Positions 48,771-61,532 of a DNA stretch of 64,000 bases are shown here, piece by piece (the first letter of the stretch is position 1; each line of letters opens with the position of its first letter). The DNA comes from Sipunculus nudus. Taxonomy: Eukaryota; Annelida; Sipuncula; Golfingiida; Sipunculidae. Below the pieces are notes generated by a model. It was not told where the DNA came from and searched no databases. It saw nothing but the letters and a program-made list of their open reading frames with translations. The DNA lies in NCBI GenBank assembly GCA_026874595.1, contig CM049316.1:18497839-18561838 (forward strand), written 5' to 3'. The translations under genes and the position numbers were made by a program.

Positions 48771-51700
48771 CTTTTCTCCTTTGCCAAACCTCACAGAGTT
48801 GTACCTTAGACTATTTCATATTTTTCTGTTGACAATGACAATGTGTGGCAGAGAAATGGTTTCTGAATTTATAGAGACTGACATTTATTGAAATTAAAAT
48901 CTTAACATGAACCGGTTTCTACAAACAGAAACTGGCATTCTTCTAAAAGTAAGATAATTGATATTTATACAGGATATATGTTTTGTGACATGAGACACAG
49001 GTGTCACATGTACCGATAATTAACATGTTTATATTGCCCTTTTAAACACTAATTTGTATGGTAGTACCAATCTAGTTATATGGTTCATGATTTTGTCAGC
49101 ATAGTTTCATAAATCTTGCACCATATCTTGAATTGCATCTAGTTTTGAATATATCCATTAACATAATTGTTATTTATCATATACTCTGAGCCAAGTATAG
49201 ACTTATATGTCATCAGAGGATTATATATATATCATTGCAATTAAGTTTTTATCAGTATATATGCACAAACTAGGGACACGTCATATAAATATGGTGTCAA
49301 AAGCATATTTGTATACTTGCATGCAATAATGGCCATCCCTTTTTTAACAAAACATGACATCAGTAAAAGAAAATCTATGATTTTTCGAAAGCCACACAAA
49401 AAATAAATGGCTGTTTATTTATTTCTGCTTAACAGAAAATACAAACCAGCTGGAAACAAGATTTTTTAACATACACCTGTTATGTAGCAAATATAATGAA
49501 CTCCTGTTACGATGTCTCAGTTGGGTCCTGTCTGGATCTTCAGGGGTGAAGGCTGAAAAAGCCCTAGGATGCTTTTCATATGCCAATTTAGAGGGAGTAG
49601 GCCAATTAGAGGGAATTTCCTGACGGTGAACCTGCTGTGTTTGTGTGGCATTCGGGGACAAAGTCATGGCGACAGAAGATGTATTCTTCTTAAACCTGCA
49701 TGAGGCGTGACACCAAATCTTGTTAAAGATGCTGTATTTGATTCAGTGACTCATGCATGTTGCCATAACAACCCTAGTTACTTGTTTACACATGAGTTAC
49801 TCAATCTGGTACTTTTTAACTCTCAATAGACTCTCTCTGGGATTCAATAACCCACCCATGATACCATACACCGGCGGCGTAACAGTGCACTGCAAATCAA
49901 GTTTTTCCAGAACCAGGCAGATTCACGATTCATAAATTATTTAAAGCATGGATGCTGCTGCATTATTTAGTGCTGACACAATATATGAGACTTTTACCAT
50001 ATCATTGGGAAAATGCTTGGATCACTACCTGTTTATAATCAAATCTGAAATCAAAATGAATTTCAAAGGGCACTTAAATATGAAACTTACAAGAGTTCAA
50101 TATCAAGTTTATGATTAATGTGATAAGTATTTCAAAATCTTATTTAAAAGTCTGTTTCTGTTAATGAGGTCTTACCCATGATTACACTGAATGTCACTGA
50201 TGTATTTAAAAAGAAAAACATGCATTAATAAGTTGATCTTATACACATGTAATAATAATAATCCTGCTATCATTTTCATTTATCAGCTAAACAGGGGTAA
50301 ACAGAACTATTCAAGTATCCTTTTTTCTCCAGTACAGAGTAAGAACAACTGCCTCTCCTTAGCCAATATTGAGCAATTAAAAATCAAATATATATGTATT
50401 TCTGCCACAAGTAAAGGTGATTCACACAAAAAAGGATCCTTGTCTGAAAATAGTGATATAGGTATTTAGATAAATATGTGCACCCCGCTAAAAAATGCTT
50501 CCTATCTATTCCCTCCTTAGCATGATATATATTACAAAGAGAATTTACTATAGAGATTACCCAACATTCCTCACAGAATAAACCAACTGGATGAAGCTGT
50601 TCAAATAAAGCTTCAATTGATCACATACCGAGCTATTGTACTCGAGAGGGGAGCCTTGGACAATGGCTTCCTATGCCACTTTGCTCTGATACCTTATCCT
50701 GCATTCAAATCCTGAGTAAACCACAATCACAAGATCTGACACCCTAGTAAGGGTAATAAACTATAACACACATCCCTCCATGGTGTGAGATACAGCATGA
50801 ACAATTAATTGCTTGTGACTGGTAAGTGTATGCACACTTATGTTCTTACCAGTTCCTCTATGGGAAGAATTCCGCCTTAGGCTATGATGGCACAGTGATT
50901 TACAATGAACACAATCTAAATGGTTTTGTATACAATGCTTTAAACTTGCTATACATCAGACTAGACAGTTTTCTTTGATGTTTGAGACTCATTAAATTTA
51001 TGCTGTTGCCCTGAGGCTAGTCATGTTTGCGTTAGGTACAGCTGGGTCATCTGTGAAGAACCCAGAGGAATACCTCCAGGAAAGAATTAAATACTGAGCC
51101 TCTGATCCTCTGTACCCTAGCTGGTATGTCCAGACTGTCCTCAGCTTTCAGGACGCCTACACAAGTTCACAAAACTACTGTGGCAGCCTATCAAATTCCA
51201 GAGACTGGAAGCCAACTTTCAATAGCCATTATTAGGCATGGCAGTGTCTAATATTAGCTGGACAAGACAGGTGACAAATTAACCACTCCCAGACTCTGTG
51301 GAGACCTTTGTTCGAGAAATGACATGCAGAGAATACCAGGATGCAATGAATTACTGGCTGGGCACAGCAGAAATGACTTCAAACCTTGTAGATAAAGTAA
51401 TAGCTATTCCTGTGACACACTACCCAAGTGACCATCCAACCTTTTAAATTAACTACAAACAAGGGACCTATGGGTCACGGCGCTCAGCTGTTATATATGA
51501 TTAAAAAATATGATTTAGGAATGAGGCATATGCTGGTTTGGTGTGGTAATAAATATAAGCTTTATTATGAGTTCTTGGTGTTTAGCTTATGTATGATTAT
51601 GATATTATCTTTGGAGACAGGGAAGAGGATTGATTTCATTTATTTTATTAACAAATGGAGTACTATTGTCACACAGATTTTGACTTGGCCATATAACTTA

Positions 51701-52138
51701 TAAGCAGAACATATGAGTTTAACTATTTATTAAAAAAAATTACAAATATTGTCCCAAATATAATTTTTATTAAAAATAATAAGAGAATCTAATGATTTTT
51801 TAAAATGAAATATAACTGAAATGATTATTAAAATAATATTAAAGAATATATTCATGAATGCTTTCATGAATACATTTTGAAAGTATTTGCACTGGTATTC
51901 ATATACTTTCATTTTTACCTGAATTCCAATTCTTTATGCAAGACATTTTATAATGGAGTACATATTCATATTCGTATTTAAATACAATTGCAAAGTTTTC
52001 CCACCATTACTGGCATTTATTCAGTTTTCACCAAACAATTATGTTGAGAATCCAGAATATACAAAATTCACACATTTAAATTATGATCAAAAGTACCTGG
52101 TTTTATGGCTTTTATTTATATTAAAAAAAAAAATGTAA
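48771..52138. other. AT-rich noncoding DNA
   Basis: No gene is recognised. A minus-strand 82-codon ORF at 49419-49667 begins with an ATG in a good context (GTCGCCATGA) and reads TLSPNATQTQQVHRQEIPSN, but it has no family resemblance. GC-richer patches lie at 50620-50730 and 51000-51340. Confidence 0.4.
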
Positions 52139-52474
52139 GGCCAAAAAAAATTAAAGGTATGGTTCTCAGGCACCGCCCGCATCAATTTTAAACCCCCGCA
52201 TCAAAAATTTTTATTTGATTTTCAATAAAAACTTTCCAATTTTGAGCTGCTGCCGCTCCGACATTTCTTTCAAGAAGATTAAACCATACAATTTCCTTTG
52301 TTTTGTAGTGCTTTTACTTATTAGCAAATTAAAACTGTTATTTTCATGCTTTTCCCTTATCATTTGACATTTTTATCGAAACATACCAAAAAATTTAAAA
52401 TAAAAAAAGCGCCCGCCCGCATTGATTTCTGAAAAAAAAATGCCTGAGAACCATACTTTTTTTTTATTTTGGCC
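52139..52474 (+). mobile_element. MITE copy 1 with 34-bp terminal inverted repeats
   Basis: The left end GGCCAAAAAAAATTAAAGG plus TATGGTTCTCAGGCA (52139-52172) is matched in inverse at 52441-52474 (TGCCTGAGAACCATAC ... GGCC). There is no ORF. The element is about 336 bp. A second copy of the family, in the opposite orientation, is at 54627-54947. No unambiguous target duplication is visible (flanks TGTAA and AAATA). Confidence 0.8.
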
Positions 52475-53011
52475 AAATATATTCATTTTGGACTAATTTC
52501 ACATCAATGTACACACTAGACACAGTAGGAATCTAGATTAATAATATCAACTGCATCTTTGTCTATCATTAATTTCCTTTATATGATCCCTAATGATTAG
52601 TAATGAATAATATGATTTACTTTTTTATCATTAAAATTGAACTGAAAAATACCATAGGTGACTGCATGGTGTTATTTGGAGTATGTGACATTCTATCCAT
52701 CGATATAAGATTCTTTTATCATCAGTAACTGCAAGTTGATTTCCTGTTATTATAAACTAACAAATTCTTTTTTATTTTTCTTAAATTGTTATTAAGAAAC
52801 AATAAAAATTTATTAATTTATTGTTAATTGTTATGTTGTTGGTTAAAACTACTAGATGAGTTGGGTTGGACACCTGGATCAACTGTGGCTGGCCATAAGC
52901 TGCCTACCTGCAACAGTGTATGGCTCGCCTCAAGCATGCATAATTTGCTGAAAGTTCAACAAGGTCAACGTACAGGTGACTCAAGAGGGGCTGGAGAGAG
53001 TTAAGGTCTGA
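52475..53011. other. Noncoding DNA between MITE copy 1 and the 680-bp repeat
   Basis: AT-rich up to about 52850, then a more balanced segment (GTTGGACACCTGGATCAACT onward) that may be the left part of the Helentron-like element. Nothing else is seen. Confidence 0.3.
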
Positions 53012-54430
53012 CATGGTCTCATAAAAACATTAATAAAAGCTACAATTTTTGGCCAATTTCTTTCAGCTTTCTCAACTAAAAAGCTGAAATCTTTGTGTGC
53101 ATGATATGAAAATTATATCAACCGTGCTCAAAGGAAACAAATGTGCCATGGTCTAAGTTGGGCAAAATTTAAGGCACTAATTTTAAATTTATACTAATAA
53201 CATATAAAATTTGAAAAATTCAGGACTAATTTGGGGTATTCAATTGAATCTTGATTAAATAATGTTACATCCCTGGCAAAAAAACTCTAGCTTCAGCAAT
53301 CCCCTTGTTTAGAGAGTAAATATATTTCTTGATTTTTTACATAGTGCATTATGTTTGGGCCCATAACTTAAAACAATTATGCAATACTGACATCATTTCT
53401 GGCATATGCATAGAGAATGTATAGAAAAATATGTATATTATATATGATTAAAGTCACATCAGTGGTTTTGATATTAGGCAGTCTTGAAGTGTAACAATGG
53501 GTTTTTAATGGAAAAATGAAGTTTTTCATTAATATCTCGAAGGTATTAAGTCCTAGTGACCAAATTCTTGGCATGGTAGGGAATTTTGGAGACATCTAAT
53601 TGTATGCCAAATTTTAGGAACTGAGAGCTGAAGCTGGGGAGCTGAGCTCTTGCAAACTGCATAACACTAGCTTGATGTAAACAATTTGTTACATGGTGCT
53701 TGAAAACTTGAATAAAATCTACAGTTTTTGATCAACTGTTTTCAAATTTTTGGTGTTAACAGACAAAATGCTTAAAAAAACATGCTGCGAAAATTAAATC
53801 CACAGTACTTACAGTAAAAAAACGTGCCATGGTCAAAGTTGGGCAAAATTTAAGGTACCAATTTTTTATTTTTGTTAATATTTTTAAAAATTTAAAAGAT
53901 TTTGATCTAATTTTGGGTATACAATTTAATTTTGATAAATTAAAGTTATATTACTGGAAAAAAAGTCCATAGCTTTAACAAGTTTTGTGTTAAGTGATCA
54001 AATATCTTTCCTGATTTTTTACAAAATGCATTATGTTTGGGCCCATAACTTTTTTAAATTATATAATACAGACATAATTTCTGGCATGTACATAGGAACT
54101 ATATAGAAGAATATTTATAGTAAATATGGGTGAAAACAGATGAGTGGTTTTGATATTAGACAGTCCTGAAGTGTGAAAATAGGTTTTTAATAAAAAATTG
54201 AGGTTTTTCCTAAATTTCTCAAAGGAACTAAGTCGCAAAGACCCAGTTTTCGGCTTGGTAGGAGATCTTGGGGACATCTAACATTATGCTGAATTTTGGA
54301 TTCCTAGGTCTTATGGTTTCAAAATGTGCCACATCTACGGACGGACGGACGGACGGACGGACAGACGGACGGACGACGGACAATGGACCACGACTATAGC
54401 TCAGATGACTTATAGTCAGCTGAGCTAAAA
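53012..54430 (+). mobile_element. Probable Helentron-associated (HINE/pearl-like) element with duplicated 680-bp core
   Basis: Segments 53012-53620 and 53692-54300 are diverged direct repeats with a 680-bp period. Shared blocks are GTGCCATGGTC, GTTGGGCAAAATTTAAGG, GCATTATGTTTGGGCCCATA and GTGGTTTTGATATTAG. The right side continues into an (ACGG)n run (54337-54380), then a hairpin (GACTATA/TATAGTC at 54392-54398/54411-54417 nested with TAGCTCAG/CTGAGCTA) and the end GCTAAAAA. A microsatellite followed by a hairpin close to the 3' end is typical of non-autonomous Helentrons in molluscs. The left limit is uncertain. Confidence 0.6.
54337..54380 (+). repeat. (ACGG)n microsatellite
   Basis: About nine ACGG units with one ACAG and one ACGACGG interruption, located just before the terminal hairpin. 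Confidence 0.9.
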
Positions 54431-54626
54431 ACTCTAAATTATAGTTATTATCAAATTTTAGTTGATTAAAATATTCAAGGTTTCCTGCACTTCAAAACAA
54501 CAGAAATATAACAACTTGTAGGGCCCTGTGGAAAGTTTAAGGAAATTTGAATTATGCAACTTCAAATATTAAATGTTACCCTTGGAATTATTCTGTAACA
54601 AATTGTGATTACTCTATCACATAAAG

Positions 54627-54947
54627 CGAAAAAAAAGGTTTGGTTCTCAGGCACTTTTTTCAGGTATCTGTGGAGGCAGGTGATTTTTTTTGTATGTATT
54701 GATAAAAATGTTATATGATCTGGGAAAAGCATTATAATAACAAAAATATTTTTGCTAAACAGGTTAAAGCGTTACATAACAAAGGAAATCTTATCAAAAT
54801 TGAATCATTTTACGTTCATGACAGTAATGTCTGAGTGGCTGAGGCTCAAATTGGGTAAGTTTCTATCAAAAATAAAAATATAAATTTTGATGGGGGGGGG
54901 GGGGGGCGGGGTTAAATTGCCCGAGAACCATACCCTTTTTTTTGGCC
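54627..54947 (-). mobile_element. MITE copy 2, inverted relative to copy 1
   Basis: Ends GGTTCTCAGGCA (54641-54652) and TGCCCGAGAACCATACCC to GGCC at 54944-54947. Reverse-complemented, the body aligns along its whole length with 52139-52474 (shared blocks TTTCCTTTGTT, ATGCTTTTCCC, CATTTTTATC). A G run at 54893-54908 has expanded in this copy. Confidence 0.78.
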
Positions 54948-57900
54948 TTGTCTATCCTGGATAACCGATTAGGATTAAAGACAGGCAGTCAGGCACTGTG
55001 CAAGTAATGGGCTGCATTTCCACTGTCACTGGTCCATGTCTCAAGTTTCATGAGATATTATTTCACAGTCTGTAACTCTCCATCTTCATTAGAGGTCTAA
55101 GCCCATGTACAAAATTTCCAATTTCCACAGTCATTCTGTTTTGTTAACAAAGCTTGATTAGGTTGATTATGCATTGAAAGGTTTGAAGAATGAACAAAAG
55201 AGTAAAAGTTATCAGGAAAATAATATGAAACAGACAGAAAATATTTACCTTACTTTATTATCTATGATGTTATGATCATAATGAAACCCCTGATTGTACA
55301 GAAAGATTTTATTTGTTGGCAATTCTACCATTATATTCATTCTATCATGTATTGTACAACAAATATCAATTGTTTTTGAAGAACTTTTATTAAAATTAAT
55401 TATTAGTTAAATGTTAAACCTATTCATGAATGAGATTAAATTAATCTCAATATGAATTTACTGCTCCCTAATTTAAGAGTTTCAATCCCCAAGAAAAACC
55501 TTTGTTAAAGCCATAATACCTACTGTTTCCAACAATCAGTTTAATAAAATCAATTGCATGTAATTAAACCAAACTGGCATGAAATTTTGACATTTACTTC
55601 AAAAGATCTTCATTGCAATGAAGAGGGTTTGCTGAGAACATACAAAATATTGGAGACCATATTCTAAGACACACTTTACATGCTTGACAAGTCCATTTTT
55701 TTCACTTCTTTTCTTTCGTTGGTGACTAAGCATGTGTGGGTTCGAGTACTGACAAGTGGCATCTCAGAAAACATGGAGGTTTGATTAACGAAACCAGACC
55801 TAACATGTGGGTGCTCCTGAAAATGTTATCAACGTTCATCAAACAGTATTGACAGGTAACAGTTAATGGCGGCATTTGTCATCAATAGTCAAACATAAGG
55901 AACAGCTGCTAATGGTTTCTCAGTGACAAATAACAAATATGTGCGCACGCAAAATGTAATGAAGATTTACACCACAGAGAGTGAGACAGATTATGACATA
56001 TCCCACCTTATAGTTCAATCACTATGGAAACAGATTTAGAAAACAATAACTCAGACTCTACCCGTGTTTCAATCAAAACTGACAATCCCGAAAACTTGAT
56101 GATAAATAGCATTGTTTGGTACATCACAAGTAATTGCTGAAGCCCTGCATATGGTCTGGTTTCAGACCTATCCAATTATTCATGGCATCTGGCAAACATC
56201 CAAGCAGTCATCTTATAACTTTGCTTAGCAATTATCCTCATGAACAAAAGTTAATCAACTTTGTTCAAAACCAAAAACAAGTGATAGACCTACATGTACA
56301 GTTCTTGTTCTGATAACAGACTACCTAAATTAAATAAAGATGTATTTACAAGGTATTCTGAGCTTAAACAATTAAACCATTGTTTTATCAAAGCGTGCAA
56401 TAATATTCTATGATTATTTACATATGGCAATTTCAGTTCAAATTTATAAAGTTTGCATTTATATAAAACAATAAAGCATGCCAAGTTTTAAGAATCAGTT
56501 AAATTTTTTAAACAATTAAAAGGAACAGATAATTGAACATGTGGCCTAGGTACTACAGATGTATTATTTTTTTATATTTTATTTATCATTAAGCTACTCA
56601 TAAAATGGAAGAAAAAAAACTTTTTAAATGTTGCTTTTGTTCTGAACTAATTAAATTCCATTTTAACAGTATGAAATTACTAAAAATGTTTTTCAACAAA
56701 ACACTGCAACTACAGCTAGCACCCAAATATTGTTAGTCTTGATGTTTGTGTTAGACTAAAAGTATTTATGTTCAATATTCTTAGAACAATATACATATAA
56801 CATTAAACTCCATCAGTATAAATATATATATGTTTAAATCCAAGAATTGTAGCTGTTTATAAAATTTATAGGTGGAGCTTTTGAATTTTCAAGACTAACT
56901 GTATACTGAATTAATTTTAAAATAAAAACCTGATATTTTTACTGTTTCATAAAATAATATTATTTAGTATACTTTTTTGTAAAGACATTCATATGATTTT
57001 TCTAAAATTTACAGAAGTAAATTTCCAACAATTTGTGACAAGGATCTTCACTACTTGAAATAGGTTGTTTCCGCTGTTGCACATTCCATATGCTGTGCTG
57101 AAAAAAACTATAAAAATGGATGCACTCTATTAAACATAAGATCAAAAAGCCTAGGCTGAATTTTTTGTCTTCTGGTATATATATTTATGTGTCCCAAGCT
57201 AAGCAGTCAAATGAGACTAGCTCTGTTGTGGATCAATAGCGGTGTTATCTGGCTGATCTTACTTACCAGGGAGAATACTGCACTGGTAAAAAGGTCTATG
57301 TTACAAATACAGACCCGCTTTCTACGCTGACATATATGTTTAATGTATCCCATATATTCAATAAAAGTGGCTGGTACTGGGAAAAAATATGCCCAAGGGT
57401 CTTAGTCAAACTACAACAAGCGATCTTATTATTATTATTATATTAAAACATTCCATGTACATGCAAATCACTTCTAGATTTCATAACTGTATTTATTATT
57501 ACATACTCTCATTAAGAGATGTTTGGTTTTTTATTTATATAATAAATTCTACATACTGTTGTATAATAAACTGTTCACTTGCAGCATTTTCACAAATGTA
57601 CAGTACTTTAAGATTATATTAACAACAGAATAATCTGCAATTTGCATGTGTATTTATTATCATTAAAGTTAATAAAAAATAAGTTCAAGTATTCTTTGTC
57701 AATATTAAATAAACCAGAAACACAAACTTGTGATTGTGTTATAACCAGCAAATTCTTAAATGATCTTTTAACACAACTGACTTAATTTGTGAGCACACCT
57801 GAGAGAAGGCAGGTGTCTGTCACTAATACAGAAAGCTCGCTCACACACCATTAAGCAACTAATGGAACACGCCTAAACCGTGACTGACCTTATGTGATGT

Positions 57901-60118
57901 GTTTTTGTCTGTTTCACTGAAGAGTTTCATGCCAATTGAGCTCTTAGTGACAGCCAGATGAAGGTGAACTCTTTATAAATCCTTAAATATACAATGTGTG
58001 ATATTCACTTTTTTAAAATTTATTCTAAATTTATTCTGCTGCTTAAAGAGGGCCTATTCCGATATCTGAAGTCTGTTCACTAAAGATAATCCCTCTAACC
58101 CTTTATAAATTTATATAAAATATTAATACCAATCCCACCACACACAGGCAGTACATTTTGTTTTATATCCACATGTTTATAACCTGTGGGGTGCCTGCAA
58201 AAATAATCCAAACACACTCAACTCTTGCGACTAGTAACCTTTCAACTCCTGCAAAAAAAACTTCTCTCAACAGGAATAACCAATAGTTTAATTATATGTA
58301 CGCAGAGGGGCCAAGAAATCACATACATTATACAGAAAAGATAGGTGAATAACTTTAATTTACTTTAACCTGACATTATACAGATCCAGGTAGGCACTAT
58401 CTGTGTGTAATCTGTCAAATCTGTTTCCTTATACATGTAAGACAGACAATCTTTTGCAGCCTCTTTAGATATTGCAAGGACAATAGTCAATTGTTAGGAG
58501 GGCTCTGTTGGAAATGTTTAAATTGCCATCCACAAACTGCCTGATAGGAATCAATCACAGAGCATGAGACCTCAATATGGTCGTTCTATGCAGATTCACA
58601 TGCCGAGGGCATACTCTGGGTCCTTTTCTGTTCGCAAGGGTTTGAAATTCAAGTCAGTTTGCTAAAGGGGAATTATCGCTAAAATAAAACCTTTGTGAAT
58701 AAGAACTGCCATCCTAAAAGTTAAAAAGTAAAATGCTGACATTACATATAATAATAAATAGTTTATGTACCAAGACTGAAATATTAAATGAAAGTTATGA
58801 AACCAGATCTTTCCAATTGCTTGCCACTAACTAACAAAATTTTTGTTAATAAGATTTTTTGCCCATCATGTTTGATATAATTAATTCATATAATAATGCT
58901 TATACTTGGTGTCTTGTATTGTGAGATTGCCAAAAATGGAACCCTCGAAAAACACTGAAAAGGTGAAAATTGCGAAAATTTAATCCCACCAATATGAAAC
59001 CAGTAAGTACTCATGGATCATACTAAAAAAAGATAAATGCAATTTTATGCACACTACCACTTGGACATGTGGATCAATTTTATGGATTCATGGAATCACT
59101 GATTTAGCAGTTTGTGTACTGACACATATTAATAAATACAAGGATAAACATGATGTTGACTTCATGGCATTGTCATCAGACTGACTCAGGAATTAAAGGA
59201 TGCTCCGCCCTTCTACAGTAGAACATCTTGGGAAACAAATTGGAAATACACCAACATCTTCTCTGATCAACTGGAGGCTGTTGACTCTGTTTCCCCAAGT
59301 TGATAAATAAATGAATTATAGAAAACAGAAAAGTAGGTGGCTGCATATAAATATTTTGCTCCATGCATCCACAAACTTAAGGAACATTATTTTCTAACTA
59401 GAAATTAATAAAGCTCATACATTTGCCTGAAATTAATACTTGTTTTTCTATTTAAAAGATATTTCACAGTGCACAGACATCAAATTCCCCTGTCCTAGTC
59501 AAAGTAAATTTGGCAGATTTAAAGAAATAAACCCATATCATGTCAAATCTTAAAAAGTAAGAATATTCTAGTTAAACAATCATTGTAATAAAGAAGTTGT
59601 TAAACTAGTTGGGGTTTGTTCATAAAATCAAACATTTACATTTAATATTAAAACTCAACAACTTGTTTACCATACTTCACTTACTAACTAGTGCAGAGTT
59701 AACGGTCCACATTTTGAGGAAAGTTATGCCATATATTATGTCACCTTGACAAGGTCCTTGAGCAGAATGCAATATCCTACAGTAGCTGGAATGTATCACT
59801 AACACATCATGCAGGTGTAGTAGCCAATACTAGCCTTTGGTACATATGGGGAAATCTCTTTATAAAATGCACAACCGAGTTGTACTTGATGAAATGGAAA
59901 ATTATAAAAACTCTCCATTTCTGCAATTTTACTTTCAAGTAAATATACCAAGAAGTTGAATGTCGGAATGTTAGACACTCCTACAGTTCTATATAGACAG
60001 TCATTAGTGTTATACAAATATTTTCTAGATTCCCAACTGGCAGTTAGTTATCAGTGGCATCCTCATAAAACAACACAAAACACACAAGGGATGAGATCTT
60101 AATGATATATAAACTTAC
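54948..60118. other. Noncoding DNA, probably intron of the cadherin gene
   Basis: Lies immediately downstream (in transcription sense) of the cadherin exon donor. It is AT-rich. No further cadherin repeat (DxNDNxPxF, AxDxD) was found on the minus strand. Nothing else is recognised. Confidence 0.4.
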
Positions 60119-61370
60119 CGCGAGGGTTATCTTGTCTTCTGATGATGACTGTAAACTCCAGAACTGGGCTAGTCTCATAATCCAGAAGGGATTTATTATT
60201 TTCGCCTCGAACTGCACTAACTGACCCATTATAGGAGTCAATCCTCAGAACTTTGGGCGGGGGAGGCTTAAACGAATATCGCGAAAATCCATCTGGATAG
60301 TTGGTTATGTTAAAGATTATTCCAACACTGAGCTCAGATATTTCGATCTCCCGCGTGGGTCGGATCGCTCTACGTGATCGTGAATGTGGGCTGTATCTGG
60401 GTTCAAATCTCAAATGGTGGTCACTTCTGACTTTGATGAGGACCCTGACAGGACTGCTTTTCTTTCCCCCATTGTCTTCTGCATAAGCGTGCATATGATA
60501 CTTTCCCGGAACCAAGTTGTGTCCATTCTTCACAGCAATACTTCCCGAAGTCTCGTGGATTTCAAACATTTCACAAGGGACCAAGTGATAAGAAATCTTG
60601 CCGACATCAGGGTCAACAGCTCGTAATTTCAGGATTGTCGCATGGGTCGGTGTATTCTCTTTGATAGTTGTGACGTATCGTTTCTGGTCAAACTGTGGTA
60701 CATTATCATTGACATCATCGACTGTGACATGGATTTGACAGATTGCTGGTTCAAGGTCTAGATCTGGTGTTGCAGCCTTCACGGTCAAATCATAAAATCC
60801 TGCTTTTTCCCGGTCCAGAGATTTCTTTGTAACCAATGCAAGGTGTCCATGATCATCCGAACGAATATCAAAAAGATCTTTGGGTCCCTTGATTATTTTG
60901 TAAGACGCTTTAGTTTTGTGACCATTTCTTTTGACAACAAATTCTTTCAGACCTTTAACTTTCCTGAATGGCCCTTCATTTTCACGAATATGACCTTGAT
61001 ACCTCTGATGTTGGAAGACTAGAACATAGACGCTGTCAACTATGTCTATTTGAACGGTATCCTGCCAACTTTCACCAGCGATTTTATTGACTATTTCCAA
61101 TGATACTTGCTTTCCTTTGAAATGAGCAATATCTGCAATTGTGATTATATCCCCATTTGGTTGTATGCTGAAAAATTTATGCAAATCAGGATAGCTGCCC
61201 CCTGAACCCACTGATAGTCTCTGGCCCCAGTGTGGCAGTGATGTGACTATGTAGCCAGGTTTGGCATCGTGGGGAACTGTAGTCCTTTTAATAACAAAAC
61301 AAAGACACATCTGGAACGCGAATAATAAAACAAACGCCAGCCTAATATTAGAAAAGGCTACTGAAGCCAT
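60119..61370 (-). CDS. Cadherin superfamily protein, 5' coding exon (partial)
   Basis: ATG at 61370-61368. The exon ends at 60119 directly before a consensus donor GTAAGT (60118-60113), leaving 417 codons plus one base (phase 1). The frame continues only a few codons into the intron. Residues 1-24 form a signal peptide (LAFVLLFAFQMCLC). Extracellular cadherin repeats follow. The clearest calcium-binding motifs are LDRE (about 185-188), DDVNDNVPQF (218-227), KEN (237-239), AVDPD (251-255) and AEDNG (297-301). A basic RSRR at 331-334 looks like a furin site, suggesting that the first about 330 residues are a prodomain as in classical cadherins. After it begins another repeat (LRIDSYNGSV, LLDYET, FTVIIRRQDNP). 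The later part resembles invertebrate N-cadherin-like proteins, but a protocadherin cannot be excluded. It is a membrane adhesion protein, with the rest outside or not recognised in the window. Confidence 0.9.
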
Positions 61371-61399
61371 GGTGAGCTGCCGGTGTGCTGTGTTTGCTA

Positions 61400-61532
61400 C
61401 TGGGACAGCGGTCGATGCGAAATTGATCAGTAGAAAGGAATGCGAAATTGATCAGAAGGGAGGAATGTGGGTTTCGTTTCTGTATGGATGGCTCTAAACA
61501 ATGTTTCCGGTCAGTGGTTGAATCACACTTAC
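61400..61532 (-). other. Possible intron in the cadherin 5' UTR
   Basis: On the minus strand a strong donor, GTG|GTAAGT, lies with exon end at 61533. The AG at 61401-61400 follows a pyrimidine-rich stretch with CTGAT branch-like motifs and CCGCTGTCCCAG. This would give a 133-bp intron and place a short 29-nt leader before the ATG at 61370. It contains a 23-bp tandem duplication (GCGAAATTGATCAG repeated). Not proven. Confidence 0.3.

Noticed and set aside
53377-54277. Two homologous 72-codon minus-strand ORFs (53377-53595 and 54059-54277) that look like a paralogous gene pair
   Set aside because: They lie at equivalent places in the two copies of the 680-bp repeat. Their similarity is explained by the duplication, and both lack any family signature.
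55735-55755. tRNA-like B box (GGGTTCGAGTAC)
   Set aside because: No matching A box or acceptor stem upstream. At best it is a SINE scrap.
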